DNA from: Maea johnstoni
Taxonomy: Eukaryota > Annelida > Polychaeta > Spionida > Magelonidae
Assembly: GCA_963942565.1 (NCBI GenBank)
Contig: OZ012687.1
Location: 2,137,702-2,201,701 of the forward strand
Direction: 5' to 3'
DNA: 64,000 nt
Numbering within the stretch: the first letter of the stretch is position 1; the number at the start of each line of letters is the position of its first letter. Positions 24,307 through 49,909 of this stretch are shown here, one piece after another. The notes under the pieces were generated by a model. The model was not told the DNA's origin, ran no database searches, and worked only from the letters and a program-made list of their open reading frames with translations. Position numbers and translations under genes: made by a program.

Positions 24307-25071
24307 CTAAAAATTGCTCGTAAGTGCTGCATTGAATTTCAATAGTTCGTTTTCTGCCTTCAACTGTTTGTTTTCCCTCAAAAGCATTGCATACTCTTCC
24401 TCCAGAGTTTTGATTGGATTGTTAGAATTATATTGATTCTTTTGAGTGTGTTCCAATTTCTCCTCCAGGTAGGTCATTTTCTGCTCTAGTTGTAAGAAGT
24501 CAATAACTAATTCTTTTCTATTTTTAGTAAAAAGGTCATCTTCATGGACCCGATTAAAAACATCTTCAAAATCCTTGTTGGCAAAGTTCAATGATTCAGC
24601 ACTATCCTCATTATCGTTGTCATAAAAGTACATGTCCATTTCAGTATCTGTAACATCGGGCACTCTGACACTTGAAGGACTAGTGATGGGTGTTTCTTCA
24701 TCATCATGTGCTACATGTGTGTCCTCCAAAGGCAATCTTCTTTCAGGTGTGAAAGAACCTGCTAACTGCAATTCCCATGGACTCGGCATGTACTTGTCTT
24801 CCATGAGAAATTGTGTGTAATTTTCTGGCGCTTTAGGGCTACAGTGTGGCCTCAGCAGCTTCATCTTCTTGGCGCCTGGATCACTTCTGACGAAAGCTTC
24901 GCATATTGCACAACTGCCTGTCGACACGCCTTCACATTCTTTGGTTTGCTGACATGCGTGAAACTTCTCCAGCTCTGAACGTCGTTTCGATTTTCTTTTA
25001 CCGCGCCTACACCTCTTCGTTCTCTTAACTTCTGTGATTTGTTCCATGACGTTGGCGATGTTCTCGAACAT
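24307..25071 (-). CDS. HEXIM1: HEXIM family P-TEFb inhibitor
   Basis: HEXIM proteins bind 7SK RNA and hold CDK9-cyclin T inactive in the 7SK snRNP. This single-exon gene encodes 254 residues; vertebrate HEXIM1/2 coding regions are also intronless. Seen: an arginine-rich RNA-binding stretch at residues 16-31 (KRTKRCRRGKRKSKRR); a cysteine-containing linker with C54xxC57; the P-TEFb-binding region at 80-92 (KAPENYTQFLMEDK); an acidic stretch around residues 135-160 (TDTEMDMYFYDNDNEDSAE); and a C-terminal coiled coil (about 165-250; KELVIDFLQLEQKMTYLEEK) that dimerises and binds cyclin T. Unusual: the vertebrate PYNT motif is here PENY, the N-terminal domain ahead of the basic stretch is almost absent (15 residues against ~150 in human HEXIM1), and cysteines are frequent. 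Divergent from IFRD. Confidence 0.9.
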   Translation of the reverse strand: MFENIANVMEQITEVKRTKRCRRGKRKSKRRSELEKFHACQQTKECEGVSTGSCAICEAFVRSDPGAKKMKLLRPHCSPKAPENYTQFLMEDKYMPSPWELQLAGSFTPERRLPLEDTHVAHDDEETPITSPSSVRVPDVTDTEMDMYFYDNDNEDSAESLNFANKDFEDVFNRVHEDDLFTKNRKELVIDFLQLEQKMTYLEEKLEHTQKNQYNSNNPIKTLEEEYAMLLRENKQLKAENELLKFNAALTSNF

Positions 25072-25945
25072 AACAAGTCTAATGCTAGGTTAGTTAGAAA
25101 TCTGGTAACGATTTACCGTTATCGAAGTATGACAACTACCTAACCTTCAACGAGACAACAGTTTACACACGAGTCTAATTCGCAAGACTTTCTGGCAGAA
25201 GTTATCACTGAAAACGTCAAAATATTAGGTCGAGAATGTTCTCTCTTGTTTCTACAATCTATAAGACGACCTTGTTTCGAAGAATACTGGTGAATTCCGT
25301 AGTATTACCTGAGATTATAGTCGAGAATAGCGGAGCGTCCTGTTCTGCTGCTCAGTTGCGAATGCAAATCGTTGCTACGTTGATAAACGTATGTCATGTG
25401 CTATATATAGCACTCGTGTCGTCAGCTGCACGTTCTCTAACCTCTCGACCAATCACATCACAGTATTATTGTGTTCTAGATTAAGCCTCTGATTCGCAAA
25501 TATATTTTAGTACATCATATACAGAGATAACCAAATATCACTTATTGCTTTGATCACTATTGAAGTGAATGATTTTCTCATTTATATATTTACAAAATCG
25601 AGATATATAATATGTACTTTATTTGCCCGAACTTGTGTCTATTCTTGCGCAATCGATTTACCCTAGTCCTATTATCTTGATAAACATCCCAGCATGCCTT
25701 TCGATTTAATCTAACTCCCAAGTCTAACTCACTTTCCACACTGAGCGAGTACCCCTATCGAACGGGGTAGCTCCTGTCACGGTTAGAACGCATGTTCTAA
25801 ACTCTCGACGTCTGTACCATGCTGAAATTAGGAAACAATATTTCAACAAAATTAATACCATTTTCATTAATAGATTGGAAGACATACGAGCATATACCTT
25901 CCTGAGTACTAGCCAATTCAATTTATATATTAGGAAATCGTCAAC
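25072..25945. promoter_or_regulatory. Divergent intergenic region of HEXIM and IFRD
   Basis: 874 bp between the HEXIM start (minus) and the IFRD start (plus). A ctatatatagc sequence near 25400 could act as a TATA element on the plus strand; nothing else is clear. Both promoters must lie here. Confidence 0.5.
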
Positions 25946-36882
<10,937 letters not shown>

Positions 36883-38890
36883 CGCTGGACCACAACAGGA
36901 GCTAGTAGCCACCTCTGTTACACACATGTAAACGTATGCCAGGATGCTGCTTGAATTCACACTTAGGATTTTAATTTCCCGTCACCTTTTCCACCTAAAT
37001 TGTGACTTGCCATTTGTGAGTGGTGATGGTGGAAACCAAGGAATCGCAAAACTACCACCTTACATCAAGCCACGGCAAGTTTCTCACATGCCTTGAGCCA
37101 GGCCTTAACAAGTATAGTGGAGAGCGAGAGACTGCGAAGAGTCAATGGCAACACTTCAAACCACTCAGTAGACAGGACAGGCCCTGATTTTACATGAGAA
37201 AACCAATGTGCTTTCATCTGCTTATTAATTTTAATGGTGATTTTCTCTGCTTTGTTCAGTGACAACTCCAACGTGAAATCTTATGTCAATTTAGGGTCTG
37301 TTTCTTCATTCAAGGAATCAATTTGCATGGAATCTCATGTTGGCCAACTTTATGACTGCTACACAATCTTGTGTGATTGAAGTTACATGTAAATTTCCTT
37401 CAAAAACTCATTGAAGTTGTGTGTAAATTCCCGGCCTGGCCCATGCGTAATTCAAGGATACATTTGACATGACCTTCATTTTTTCTTTGTGACCTTGTAT
37501 CATGCTTCATTCACTCATTCAGTTGCCTGTAGATTTCTAGAGTTAAACCAGGCATGCAATTTATTTTCTAAAGCGTTTTAACTCTGTATTGTAGTGATTA
37601 TCCAGAGATTGTTTGCAGCAACTAGACTGAAAGCCAACTGAAAACATGGATTTGTTGGATTGTCCCAATTTTATTAGGATAACCCAGACTATTATCGTCA
37701 TTAAGAACCATTTGAAGTTAAGATACCATGAAAAAACACCAAGGAAAATATGTGACTGTAATTAGTGTGATTTTTATGTATATATTTATTTTTTTCAATT
37801 GTTGGTTGTTGGTATGAAATCATTTGTATCATTTTAATAGGTGCCATTAATGGCCAGGTTTTAAGGAGACAATTTCAAAAACCTTAAGAAAGTACCAGCT
37901 GTAGATATTAAGTTACATCTCACCTATTTGTAAAGATCACCTTTCTATGAAGGCCGTTTTGGCTTTTCCAATGAATGGTATCTCTGCACTGCATAGTGTT
38001 GGGTGGTGAGGTCGAGCCAATCACATTTCACAACTGCCCAGGAGATAGGCGTTGACATTCATCTATCCCACATACAGTGTAACCTGTACCTGATGATTTT
38101 CCATAGGCCAGAAGCATGGCTCACCTTATGCACAGCCTTCTTTGTGCTTAATCATAAGACATTAGATTAGTAAGGTCTTATGGAGGTGTTCTACTTATAA
38201 AGGTATAGGAATTACCTAGAGGCTCTCTATATCAAGGACTCTGCAGAGGGGATGTACTCTGGTAATACAGCATTAACGGCTAAACAGATCTTACAACTCT
38301 GAATATCTCGACCTGGTTGCATAACACATGATCCTAGGGTTATAGAATTTCCCATAAAGCTTTCCCCTAATTTCAACCATGTTTCAATCTTATGGATAAA
38401 ATTCAAGGGAAACCTTTGTTCTTAAGGAAACCTTAGGGGATTCCTAACCTTCCAATGTTTTATTAACCAGGTCCAGACAATCTATTAGCCGCACAGGATT
38501 TAAGCCAACAACTTGCTTCCTGTGACAGAGCATAAGAATATCAGCGTGGTATACATTAGATATATTTTTAGAGTCTGACTTACAATTTCATTTATAGGAA
38601 AACCAGAAATGGTATTGTTGATACAATATCTTTTATAAAAACCTACCAGAAATTGTAGTATTGATACTTCCTTTTACCTGGTCATCTTATGACTGTTGGT
38701 TGATTTCATGTCCTCATTGAAGTGTTATAATCCATGCCTTTTCAATGCAAAACATCCCAGTCAAATCTCTGTCAACTGTCATATTTATGCAATGTAGATG
38801 TAGTGTAAATTTGCTTCAATTTAGCATTAAGTTTTTGTTTGCTTTGTCGCTTCCAGTTAGTCATTTCTTTCTTTCCCTGGGGGGTCCTAC
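36883..38890 (+). other. IFRD 3' untranslated region and flank
   Basis: Follows the IFRD stop codon. I found no further exon and no convincing AATAAA, so the transcript end is not placed. Confidence 0.5.
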
Positions 38891-40024
38891 TAGGAGAGCG
38901 GCCAAGTGTGAAAAAGGGCTCTATTTAAGATTTATTTTGGGCGGGTCTCACACACACCTCCAACATACATCATTTGAAAGCTTATACCCTCTAGTTTAAT
39001 ATTCTGCCTGTTGGAGTTGTCAAAAGTGGTGCAGATTCTGAGAAAATATGTTTATGTAACATAATGTCTGGAAAAAAGCTGAAAGGTATGAAATTACAAT
39101 ATTTTTTTTGAAGGGGCTAAAGAGGATAGTATGTTCACTCAACTTTGTGTACTACAACAAGCCTCATGCCCACAAGTCAAATAAAACATTTGAAGCCATA
39201 CTACTAAATTTTTCTGGTGAAAATTCCAATTTTATTACAAATTTAGGGTACGATTCACCTTTTTCTCAAATGCCATCACATAGATCAACTTTTCAGCTAG
39301 TACAATATCAGACTTAGCTACATAGCACACATATATATAATCCTACATCTTTTTTCAATTATTTAGGAACCAAACTGAGTTACAAGACTGATTTATTCAA
39401 ACGTTTTGGCAATTCCTATGCCTATAAAACTGAAAAAGATGATAATAGAAAAATGTGCAAAATGATATTTAATCTTTCAAATATGCCAAAAAGTATGTGA
39501 ATGACATCCAAACTGAAGCATACCCTGTACAGATATCATATATTGGATATTGGCTGTCAGATTTTTAGATTTGGTTGCCCAGTCACCCAGGACAACTAAA
39601 TTATTTGTGAAAATAGTCAACAATTTAGCAAAATTCACAAAACGCTCACAAAAAAAAAAAAAATTAATCATACAGGCAACCTTACATAAGTCAGACACTT
39701 AAAAGTCAGACACTTATAAGTCAGGTTTTCTACTAAGTCAGATGGCTTTGTTGGTCCCATCCCTATCATTGCAGTTTTATAATCTTCACATAACTCTAAT
39801 TTTGCCTATCTCAGACAGAAAATCCTGGTCCCAATTCATCCGACTTATGCAAGGTTACCTGTAATATGAGATTCACAATATGTTTTTCAGGAAGATTTTT
39901 TTCTTTTCTTTGGTACCAAATGTAAAATGTCCGCCTTGAAGAAGACAAAGAACACTCACTGGATGATCAAACTTGTGTGCAAGTGTTCACACTCAAAGTC
40001 TCACAGCATCAACCACAAACAGAA

Positions 40025-40579
40025 TTATTCTGAATCACTGTCTGATGTATCTTGTGTTGAAATCGGATTTTGACAAACATCATCACCATGACAGGAACAC
40101 AATTCCACACAGGCCAAGCGGTTCTTTCTACAAGAGCATGAGTCAGTACCACAAAGATTCCTCTTGCTGCAAGTACAAAGCAAATCTTGCATCACCTCGG
40201 AGGCTGACAATCCTTCATAGTACACTGGGACAAGCTTCTCTCCCTCTCTTTTCAATCCATATTCCAGTGGGGATCCCTGGTCAGGCTTAGCAATGTGGGA
40301 GGAAATCCAAATCTTTGTTTGCCAGGCAGCCCTTCTGACATGCTGTTTCAGACTCTCTTCACAGGGTGGCAGCTTTGCCAACACACATTCTCGCTTGGCT
40401 GCAAGCTTTGCACGTAACACATTCATGTTTGAATGTGCTTCTTTTTCCTTGCCCTTAGTATCATACAAACTAGCAATGAACCTGCGAGCTCCAACAATTG
40501 AAGTGTTCTCATCATCACCACCTAGGAAAACCAGCTCAGCAAAGGAGTCTACCCCTTTTTCTGGGATTGTTTTATACAC
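40025..40579 (-). pseudogene. Left-arm copy of the cysteine-rich element protein (fragment)
   Basis: A 184-codon open frame nearly identical to the plus-strand frame in the other arm, with only a handful of amino-acid differences (R/C, T/P, R/H, Q/L and similar). It ends with the cysteine-rich block CTCSKRNLCGTDSCSCRKN and LCSCHGDDVC, then an acidic tail. Part of the palindromic mobile element; function unknown. Confidence 0.6.
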
Positions 40580-40701
40580 AGAATTTTTTCCTATACCGAA
40601 AAAAACCCAGATGTTGAATCACACCCTGTGAGAGCGTGAATAGCAGGCAATACTTTCAGAAACAGTGGTGATTGTGAGTGACATATGTCGTGTACTGGGA
40701 T

Positions 40702-41156
40702 TAGGGATGGGGACCGGGGACCGGTTCATATGTGATACCGGCCTGAGCATTGCGGTTAACCAGTCAAAAACCGTACCTCCCTCTACACGGTTCGGTTTTC
40801 TATGCATGCACAGGATTCCTGGAGGCGTAATAAAACTGTCAGCACCTACCTCCTCGCTGGCCTCACAATGTCTGCCAAGTGCAACGATCAAACAGCCATT
40901 TCAAAATCTCTCAAGTCTGGTACCCTGCCCACTTTTACTTCGCTCAGAAGCCTTCTGAGCGTAGAGAAAGTGCCCAGGGAGCTAGTATATAGGAACTTTC
41001 CAGTTTAGGCAAGTTCAGCCACACATTCCATTGCATAGTTTCGTATCCAAGAAATGTCATTAATAAACCGTTTAGGAAACCGTGATAAAACCGAACCGTA
41101 AAAGCAAAACCGAGAACCGAACTGAACTGTAGAATTCTCAACGATCCCCATCCCTA
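40702..41156. mobile_element. hAT MITE inserted in the left arm (8-bp target duplication)
   Basis: A 455-bp element with ends TAGGGATGGGGACCGG and CGATCCCCATCCCTA, flanked by ACTGGGAT at 40694-40701 and 41157-41164. The corresponding place in the right arm lacks it, so it inserted after the palindrome formed (or into one arm's ancestor only). Near-identical to 49447-49909. Confidence 0.92.
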
Positions 41157-41774
41157 ACTGGGATGAACCTCCGAAGGTCAGTGGTTCTGGTTACTGTTCC
41201 AGTCTCATTCCAGAATTCTTTCACTCTGTCCATTTGCGGATAGTAGTGAATGGCTAGCACCAGAACATCTGTGTCAGGCATTTTGATGATGACTCGGCCT
41301 GTCATGTCATTTCTCTCGAATACGTTGTTGGCATGGACGGCATAAACTGCGCATCCAATGCAGTTATCTGCTGAGCGCATTACTTTATATGCGCAATATT
41401 ATCACGGTATACAGTATATGGAGACGAATGCTCCTGAACTGTTATCTACGCACCCTGGTAGAAAACTTTTCCTTGCTGGAGGATTTGAAAATGGTGAGGA
41501 GGCAAAGAGCATAGGACTGGCAGGTATACAAGAAGCAGTAGATTTTTTTACAGCACACATGAGAAAGCTGATACCAGGATGATTCTACATGCTATCCATG
41601 CCAACAACGTATTCCAGAGAAATGACATGACAAGCCGAGTCATCTTCAAAATGCCTGACACAGATGTTCTGGTGCTAGCCATTCACTACTATCCGCAAAT
41701 GGACAGAGTGAAAGAATTCTGGATTGAGACTGGAACAGTAACCAGAACCACTGACCTTCGGAGGTTCATCCCAG

Positions 41775-42064
41775 GCGCCTAGCCAGGATCCGTCTTATCT
41801 GTCTTTTGGACAGGTAGTTTCTTAAAAACCTCATGTTTGGACAGGCAAAAATTTCTATTATGATTTTTCAATTTTGACTTTTGGGGTGTAATAACCAGAT
41901 ATTTTCCTAACAATCCATCTTCTAGGATATAGCTGACACACTAGGCTATTAAATGTAGCTGGTATAAGGATTTGAAGTAGATATGTCAAATCTGGACGGA
42001 CAGTTATTTTGAAATACTGTAGCTGTTTTGGACAGGCATTTTTGAAATCCTGGCTAAGACCCTG
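41775..42064. mobile_element. CTTAGCCAGG MITE inserted in the right arm
   Basis: A 290-bp element flanked by TCCCAG at 41769-41774 and 42065-42070, absent from the left arm. Its ends (cctagccaggat and atcctggctaag) relate it to the elements at 17218 and 32330, and the empty site in the other arm gives its exact limits. Confidence 0.8.
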
Positions 42065-42114
42065 TCCCAGTACATGACATATGTCACTCACAATCACCAC
42101 TGTTTCTGAAAGTA

Positions 42115-42738
42115 TTGCCTGCTATTCACGCTCTCACAGGGTGTGATTCAACATCTGTTTTTTTCGGTATAGGAAACAATTCTGTGTATAAAACAATCTC
42201 AGAAAAAGGGGTAGACTCCTTTGCTGAGCTGGTTTTCCTAGGTGGTGATGATGAGAACACTTCAATCGTTGGAGCTTGCAGGTTCATTGCTAGTTTGTAT
42301 GATCCTAAGGGCAAGGAAAAAGAAGCACATTCAAACATGAATGTGTTACATGCAAAGCTTGCAGCCAAGCGAGAATGTGTGTTGGCAAAGCTGCCACCCT
42401 GTGAAGAGAGTCTGAAACAGCATGTCAGAAGGGCTGCCTGGCAAACAAAGATTTGGATTTCCTCCCACATTGCTAAGCCTGACCTGGGATCCCCACTGGA
42501 ATATGGATTGAAAAGAGAGGGAGAGAAGCTTGTCCCAGTGTACTATGAAGGATTGTCAGCCTCCGAGGTGATGCAAGATTTGCTTTGTACTTGCAGCAAG
42601 AGGAATCTTTGTGGTACTGACTCATGCTCTTGTAGAAAGAACCGCTTGGCCTGTGTGGAATTGTGTTCCTGTCATGGTGATGATGTTTGTCAAAATCCGA
42701 TTTCAACACAAGATACATCAGACAGTGATTCAGAATAA
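42115..42738 (+). pseudogene. Right-arm copy of the cysteine-rich element protein (fragment)
   Basis: A 207-codon open frame beginning MPAIHALTGCDSTSVFFGIG, the second half of the FEN/PIN-like region, followed by KQHVRRAAWQTKIWISSHIA, then a CXC-like cysteine cluster (CTCSKRNLCGTDSCSC, CVELCSCHGDDVC) and an acidic tail. The cysteine spacing is like tesmin/TSO1 CXC motifs, which bind DNA. It belongs to the palindromic element; whether anything is expressed cannot be seen. Confidence 0.6.
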
Positions 42739-43866
42739 TTCTGTTTGTGGTTGATGCTGTGAGACTTTGAGTGTGAACACTTGCACACAAGTTTGATCAT
42801 CCAGTGAGTGTTCTTTGTCTTCTTCAAGGTGGACATTTTACATTTGGTATCAAAGAAAAGAAAAAAATCTTCCTGAAAAACATATTGTGAATCTCATATT
42901 ACAGGTAACCTTGCATAAGTCGGATGAATTGGGACCAGGATTTTCTGTCTGAGATAGGCAAAATTAGAGTTATGTGAAGATTATAAAACTGCAATGATAA
43001 GGATGGGACCAACAAAGCCATCTGACTTAGTAGAAAATCTGACTTATAAGTGTCTGACTTATGTAAGGTTGCCTGTATGATTAAATTTTATATGATTTTT
43101 TTTTTTTTTTTTTTTGCGAGCGTTTTGTGAATTTTGCTAAATTGTTGACTATTTTCACAAATAGTTTAGTTGTCCTGGGTGACTGGGCAACCAAATCAAA
43201 AAGTCTGACAGCCAATATCCAATATAAGATATCTGTACAGGGTATGCTTCAGTTTGGATGTCATTCAGATACTTTTTTGGAATATTTGAAAGATTAAATA
43301 TCATTTTGCACATTTTTCTATTGTCATCTTTTTCAGTTTTATAGGCATAGGAATTGCTAAAACGTTTGAATAAATCAGCCTTGTAACTCAGTTTGGTTCC
43401 TGAATAATTGAAAAAAGATGTAGGATTATATATATGTGTGCTATGTAGCTAAGTCTGGTATTGTACTGGCTGAAAAGTTGATCTATGTGATGGCATTTGA
43501 GAAAAAGGTGAATCGTACCCTAAATTTGTAATAAAATTGGAATTTTCACCAGAAAAATTTAGAAGAATGGCTTCAAATGTTTTATTTGAATTGTGGGCAT
43601 GAGGCTTGTTGTAGTACACAAAGTTGAGTGAACATAATATCTTCTTTAGCCCCTTCAAAAAAAAATATTGTAATTTCATACCTTTCAGCTTTTTTCCAGA
43701 CATTATGTTACATAAACGTATTTTCTCAGAATCTGCACCACTTTTGACAACTCCAACAGGCAGAATATTAAACTAGAGAGTATAAGCTTTCAAATGATGT
43801 ATGTTGGAGGTGTGTGTGAGACCCGCCCAAAATAAATCCCAAATCTGGCCCCTGGCCGCTCCCCTA

Positions 43867-46278
43867 TACAACTCTACAGAAGATTTAGAGAGGGACTGCT
43901 CATTGGACGATGAGACTTAACTTAGGTTGAAATATCTCTAACTTAACATAGTTTTTAGTCGCTTAAACAATGAATCTTGTTCGAGGCGTTTATCTAGATG
44001 AAACCAACTGGCAACTAATTAACTTAGCTAAATTTTCAAATGCAATTGGGAACATTGATGTTTACACACAGATGATGTTTCTTTATAAGTTATAATACGA
44101 GAGGAAGAGGCAAACTAGTTTCGTGAAATGTGATGTTTTAAGTCACTTGGTTCAATGTCAGATAGTACATCAAAGAGTTTAATTGATTTGTGTATGATCT
44201 GTTATTATACCATGTTGCCAATATTTAGTAACCAGGATCCTCAGAAACATTGAAAAACAATCACATCCAAGCAGAAGTACTTGATTTATCTGGTCGTGTA
44301 ATATTGACAGAAAGAATATCTTAATAGGTGGCCTAGGAGGTGGTTATGGTAGTGTACAAAGGAAAGTAGCTTTAAGGTATTGTGATGAAATAAATGACAT
44401 GTACTTGCTTAGGCATGGTTGATTGGGTTGGCATGGTCATAGACATGATTTGAGTTTGTTATGGATTGAGTAGGTTTTAAGTTATTGAGAGTGTTTTAGG
44501 TGATGTACCTACATGGTTATTTCTGTAACTGAAGGTCTTCGTCCCATGACCCATACATATCCAGAGAGCCTATGTAAGGCACTATTTAAGGAAAATCTTT
44601 CACAAAAATCACAAAATTAATGCATTTGTATCACACACTGCTCTGGGATATGTGGGTTATTGTTGACCAGTATATGTAATGCATTGGATCAGTCACTAGA
44701 CACCACATTCTGCTAGACTCAGTGAAATCTACATTTGTTTATGTTGGAAAACATATTTTGTTGAAGTTACTGGTCTGTAAATGAGTGGAATGTTCACGTT
44801 TGGAGTGTACACATGGTGACACCTAAATGTCTTGATGAAATAGCTATATTTCAAGAAATATTTGAATGGCAGGTCATTAAACATGTAGGGTTTTACAATT
44901 CCTCTTCTACTTTTTTTTGGAATAAAATTCTTATTGATATGTCACATTTTATGTGGTCACCTTGTGTGCACTCCAGATGCGAATGGTTTAATGGCCTCCA
45001 GATTGATCTGCGTTCCCGCAGGCTCCTCTCCATCCATACCTGCAGTGGCTTAAAAGGCCTCACTATTTCATGGATATATTTTGACAAAGGCATGTTTGGA
45101 AAAACATTTAAAGAGAAATTTTATTGCAACTCAACTTATATCTCTTCTTCAGGGGCTCGTTGCGCCAACAGGCTTTAGGCCTAGATTTGATATGTGGATT
45201 CATCGGGTACAACAGTAGTATTGATATAGCTCAAGGCAATCAAGTCAAGTCTAGGTCTAAATCCTGTTGCTGCAACTGGGCAAAGACGTTTAGCAAGATC
45301 ATGCTTTTATCAAAAAGATATTGAAGTAGCCGGTCTATTTTAAGCTGCTGCAGGGATAAATGGAGTGAAAACCTTTGATCAAACCAAGATGTTGTGTCCA
45401 ACATAAAGCTAAAGATCTTTCTATAAACAAGAAGAATATTTTGTTTAACGAAATGGTATTTTTACTGTTACAGTAAGGGAATTATAAGGGAAGATTTGAA
45501 AGTGCCAGTAGACAGATATCAAAATTTAGTGAAAATTAATTTGCTCTTTGTGTCAGATGAAACACATTTTTGACAGGATATATTTGTAAGATTTTTTGTT
45601 TTCAAAGAAGTATGGATTTTGTTAATCCAAGGAACAGATGTGACCCAATCATAGAGTACAAAACAGTGATTGTAATAAAAGAAATTAAAGATGTGATGCC
45701 ACTTAAATCAGAATGAGTTTGACTTGCTTTTCCATTTTCTCCTCTTAATAATTACAGGTCTATCGAAGTGCCTTGTGCCACGAAGCCTTGAAAGTCCCCT
45801 TAGTTACAGATAAGTAATATCAGAGAAATATTGTGAGCACCGCTTGCGTCTAAGAGGGCCAAGCTTCAGCAATTGGCATCTATAGTGCGTCTGTGGATAT
45901 GAAAGATAAACAACACAATTCTTAGTAGAATACTATCTTTAAAATCTCCGTAGTTGGTACTGTATCGGTTAAATTTTGGTACCACAGCCCTAGATTGAAG
46001 GGCGTCTGGACTTCAGTATTTAGACCCAACCCTTAAAAGTCCATGTTAATGTTAGAACGCTGCTTGGTGATATTCAGGAATTTCTCGATAAGTAAATACT
46101 TCAGCATCTGTACATTGAGCACTCACTGAAAGAAAACGTGTTTAATTATGTGTTCCTAGTATTAATGTGCTGGGCTTCTACCTTAGAATGATAGATTGAT
46201 TAATATATTCAGGCCTTCAATGTACAGAGGTGCTGCATCTAGCAGCTTACACTGAGCACATCCTCCATGGCTGTAATT

Positions 46279-46280
<2 letters not shown>
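43867..46280. other. Intergenic, no recognised gene
   Basis: One 121-codon open frame at 44813-45178 is not recognisable and has no supporting splice structure. Otherwise AT-rich unique sequence. Confidence 0.4.
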
Positions 46281-46343
<63 letters not shown>

Positions 46344-46350
46344 TATATAA

Positions 46351-46446
<96 letters not shown>
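46281..46446. repeat. (AT)n microsatellite, ~165 bp
   Basis: Nearly pure AT repeat with one short interruption (gtttatataaatac) near 46341. The alternating Tyr/Ile open frames here are repeat artefacts. Confidence 0.97.
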
Positions 46447-48862
<2,416 letters not shown>

Positions 48863-49446
48863 CTGTATTATATATACAAGACAATATTTTCAATAATATG
48901 TCAATTAAAGTAGAATTGCACTAAAGCACTATAAGTTATTCAGTAGATCCTATATACAAATATTATTTTATTAATTACAATATATAAAGGATTATATTAC
49001 AGCTCTGTCATCATTTTAAAATTATTTACATCTTTTGTGGTATAGGGTGATAGTGATTTGCATGCAAAATTTCTAACAGGTATCACAGATACAGTTGTCA
49101 CAGTGAGGGTGTTGTAAATACAGAACTAGGTTATGGCAAAAAAAATAATTCTAACACCTAAAAAACAAGTAATTTGATTTTCTAAGCATATCATTTGATA
49201 GTGTGCTAAACAGTTTTACACAACTGAATTTCAAAAATAATGCGATTTCAAAGTAGGAATATCTTGGCATTCAAGCACACATGTTTATCTAAAAATTAGA
49301 CCATGATCAATGCATACTATTATCTTTATTGGGGAGCCCAGGGCTACCCATAACTCTCTAGAGGGCTACCCCTGAAATCCATGCCGGGGTCCCCAAGAGG
49401 TGCTGACTTGTATAGATGGCGCAAATGACATGACTTGGGTGAAGTC

Positions 49447-49909
49447 TAGGGATGGGGACCGGAAACCGGTAACCGGTTCAAACCGGCCTGAGCATTGCGG
49501 TTAACCAGTCAAAAACCGGACCTCCCTCTAAACGGTTCGGTTTTCTATGCATGCTCAGGGTTCCTGGAGGCGTAATAAAACTGTCAGCACCTACCTCCTC
49601 GCTGGCCTCACAATGTCTGCCAAGCGCGACGATCAAACAGCCATTTCAAAATCTCAAGTCTGGTACCCTGCCCACTTTCACTATGCTCAGAAGCCTTCTG
49701 AGCATAGAGAAAGTGCCCAGGGAGCTAGTATATAGGAACTTTCAAGAACTTTCCAGTTCAGGCAAGTTCAGCCACGCATTCCATTGCGTAGTTTCGTATC
49801 CAAGAAATGTCATTAATAAACCGTTTAGGAAACCGTGATAAAACCGAACCGTAGAAGCAAAACCGAGAACCGAACTGAACCGTAGAATTCTCAACGATCC
49901 CCATCCCTA
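49447..49909. mobile_element. hAT MITE, second copy (8-bp target duplication)
   Basis: A 463-bp element, ends TAGGGATGGGGACCGG and CCCCATCCCTA, flanked by GTGAAGTC at 49439-49446 and 49910-49917. Same family and length class as 40702-41156, with few differences, so both are fairly recent. It contains several ACCGGTT and AAACCG motifs. Confidence 0.92.

Larger units (their letters stand above)
38891..43866. mobile_element. Palindromic mobile element with ~2-kb arms
   Basis: 38891-41355 and 41579-43866 are inverted copies of each other, about 2.0 kb each once two later insertions are discounted, separated by a ~223-bp unique centre. The outer edges read TAGGAGAGCGGCC on the left and GGCCGCTCCCCTA on the right. 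Arms look about 97-98% alike where compared. Each arm carries coding sequence reading outwards from the centre. The encoded family (DTDVLVLAIHYYPQMD, then IHALTGCDSTS and a C-terminal cysteine-rich block) is a multicopy protein type of invertebrate genomes resembling FEN/PIN nuclease folds plus a tesmin-like CXC region; I cannot assign it to a named transposon superfamily. No clear target-site duplication was found, so a fold-back element or an inverted duplication after insertion are both possible. Confidence 0.85.

Noticed and set aside
38891-43866. Assignment of the palindrome to Polintons or another virus-like element
   Set aside because: No capsid, integrase, polymerase or protease-like sequence was seen; the family is left unassigned.
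44813-45178. 121-codon open frame
   Set aside because: No recognisable domain, no support from neighbouring exons.
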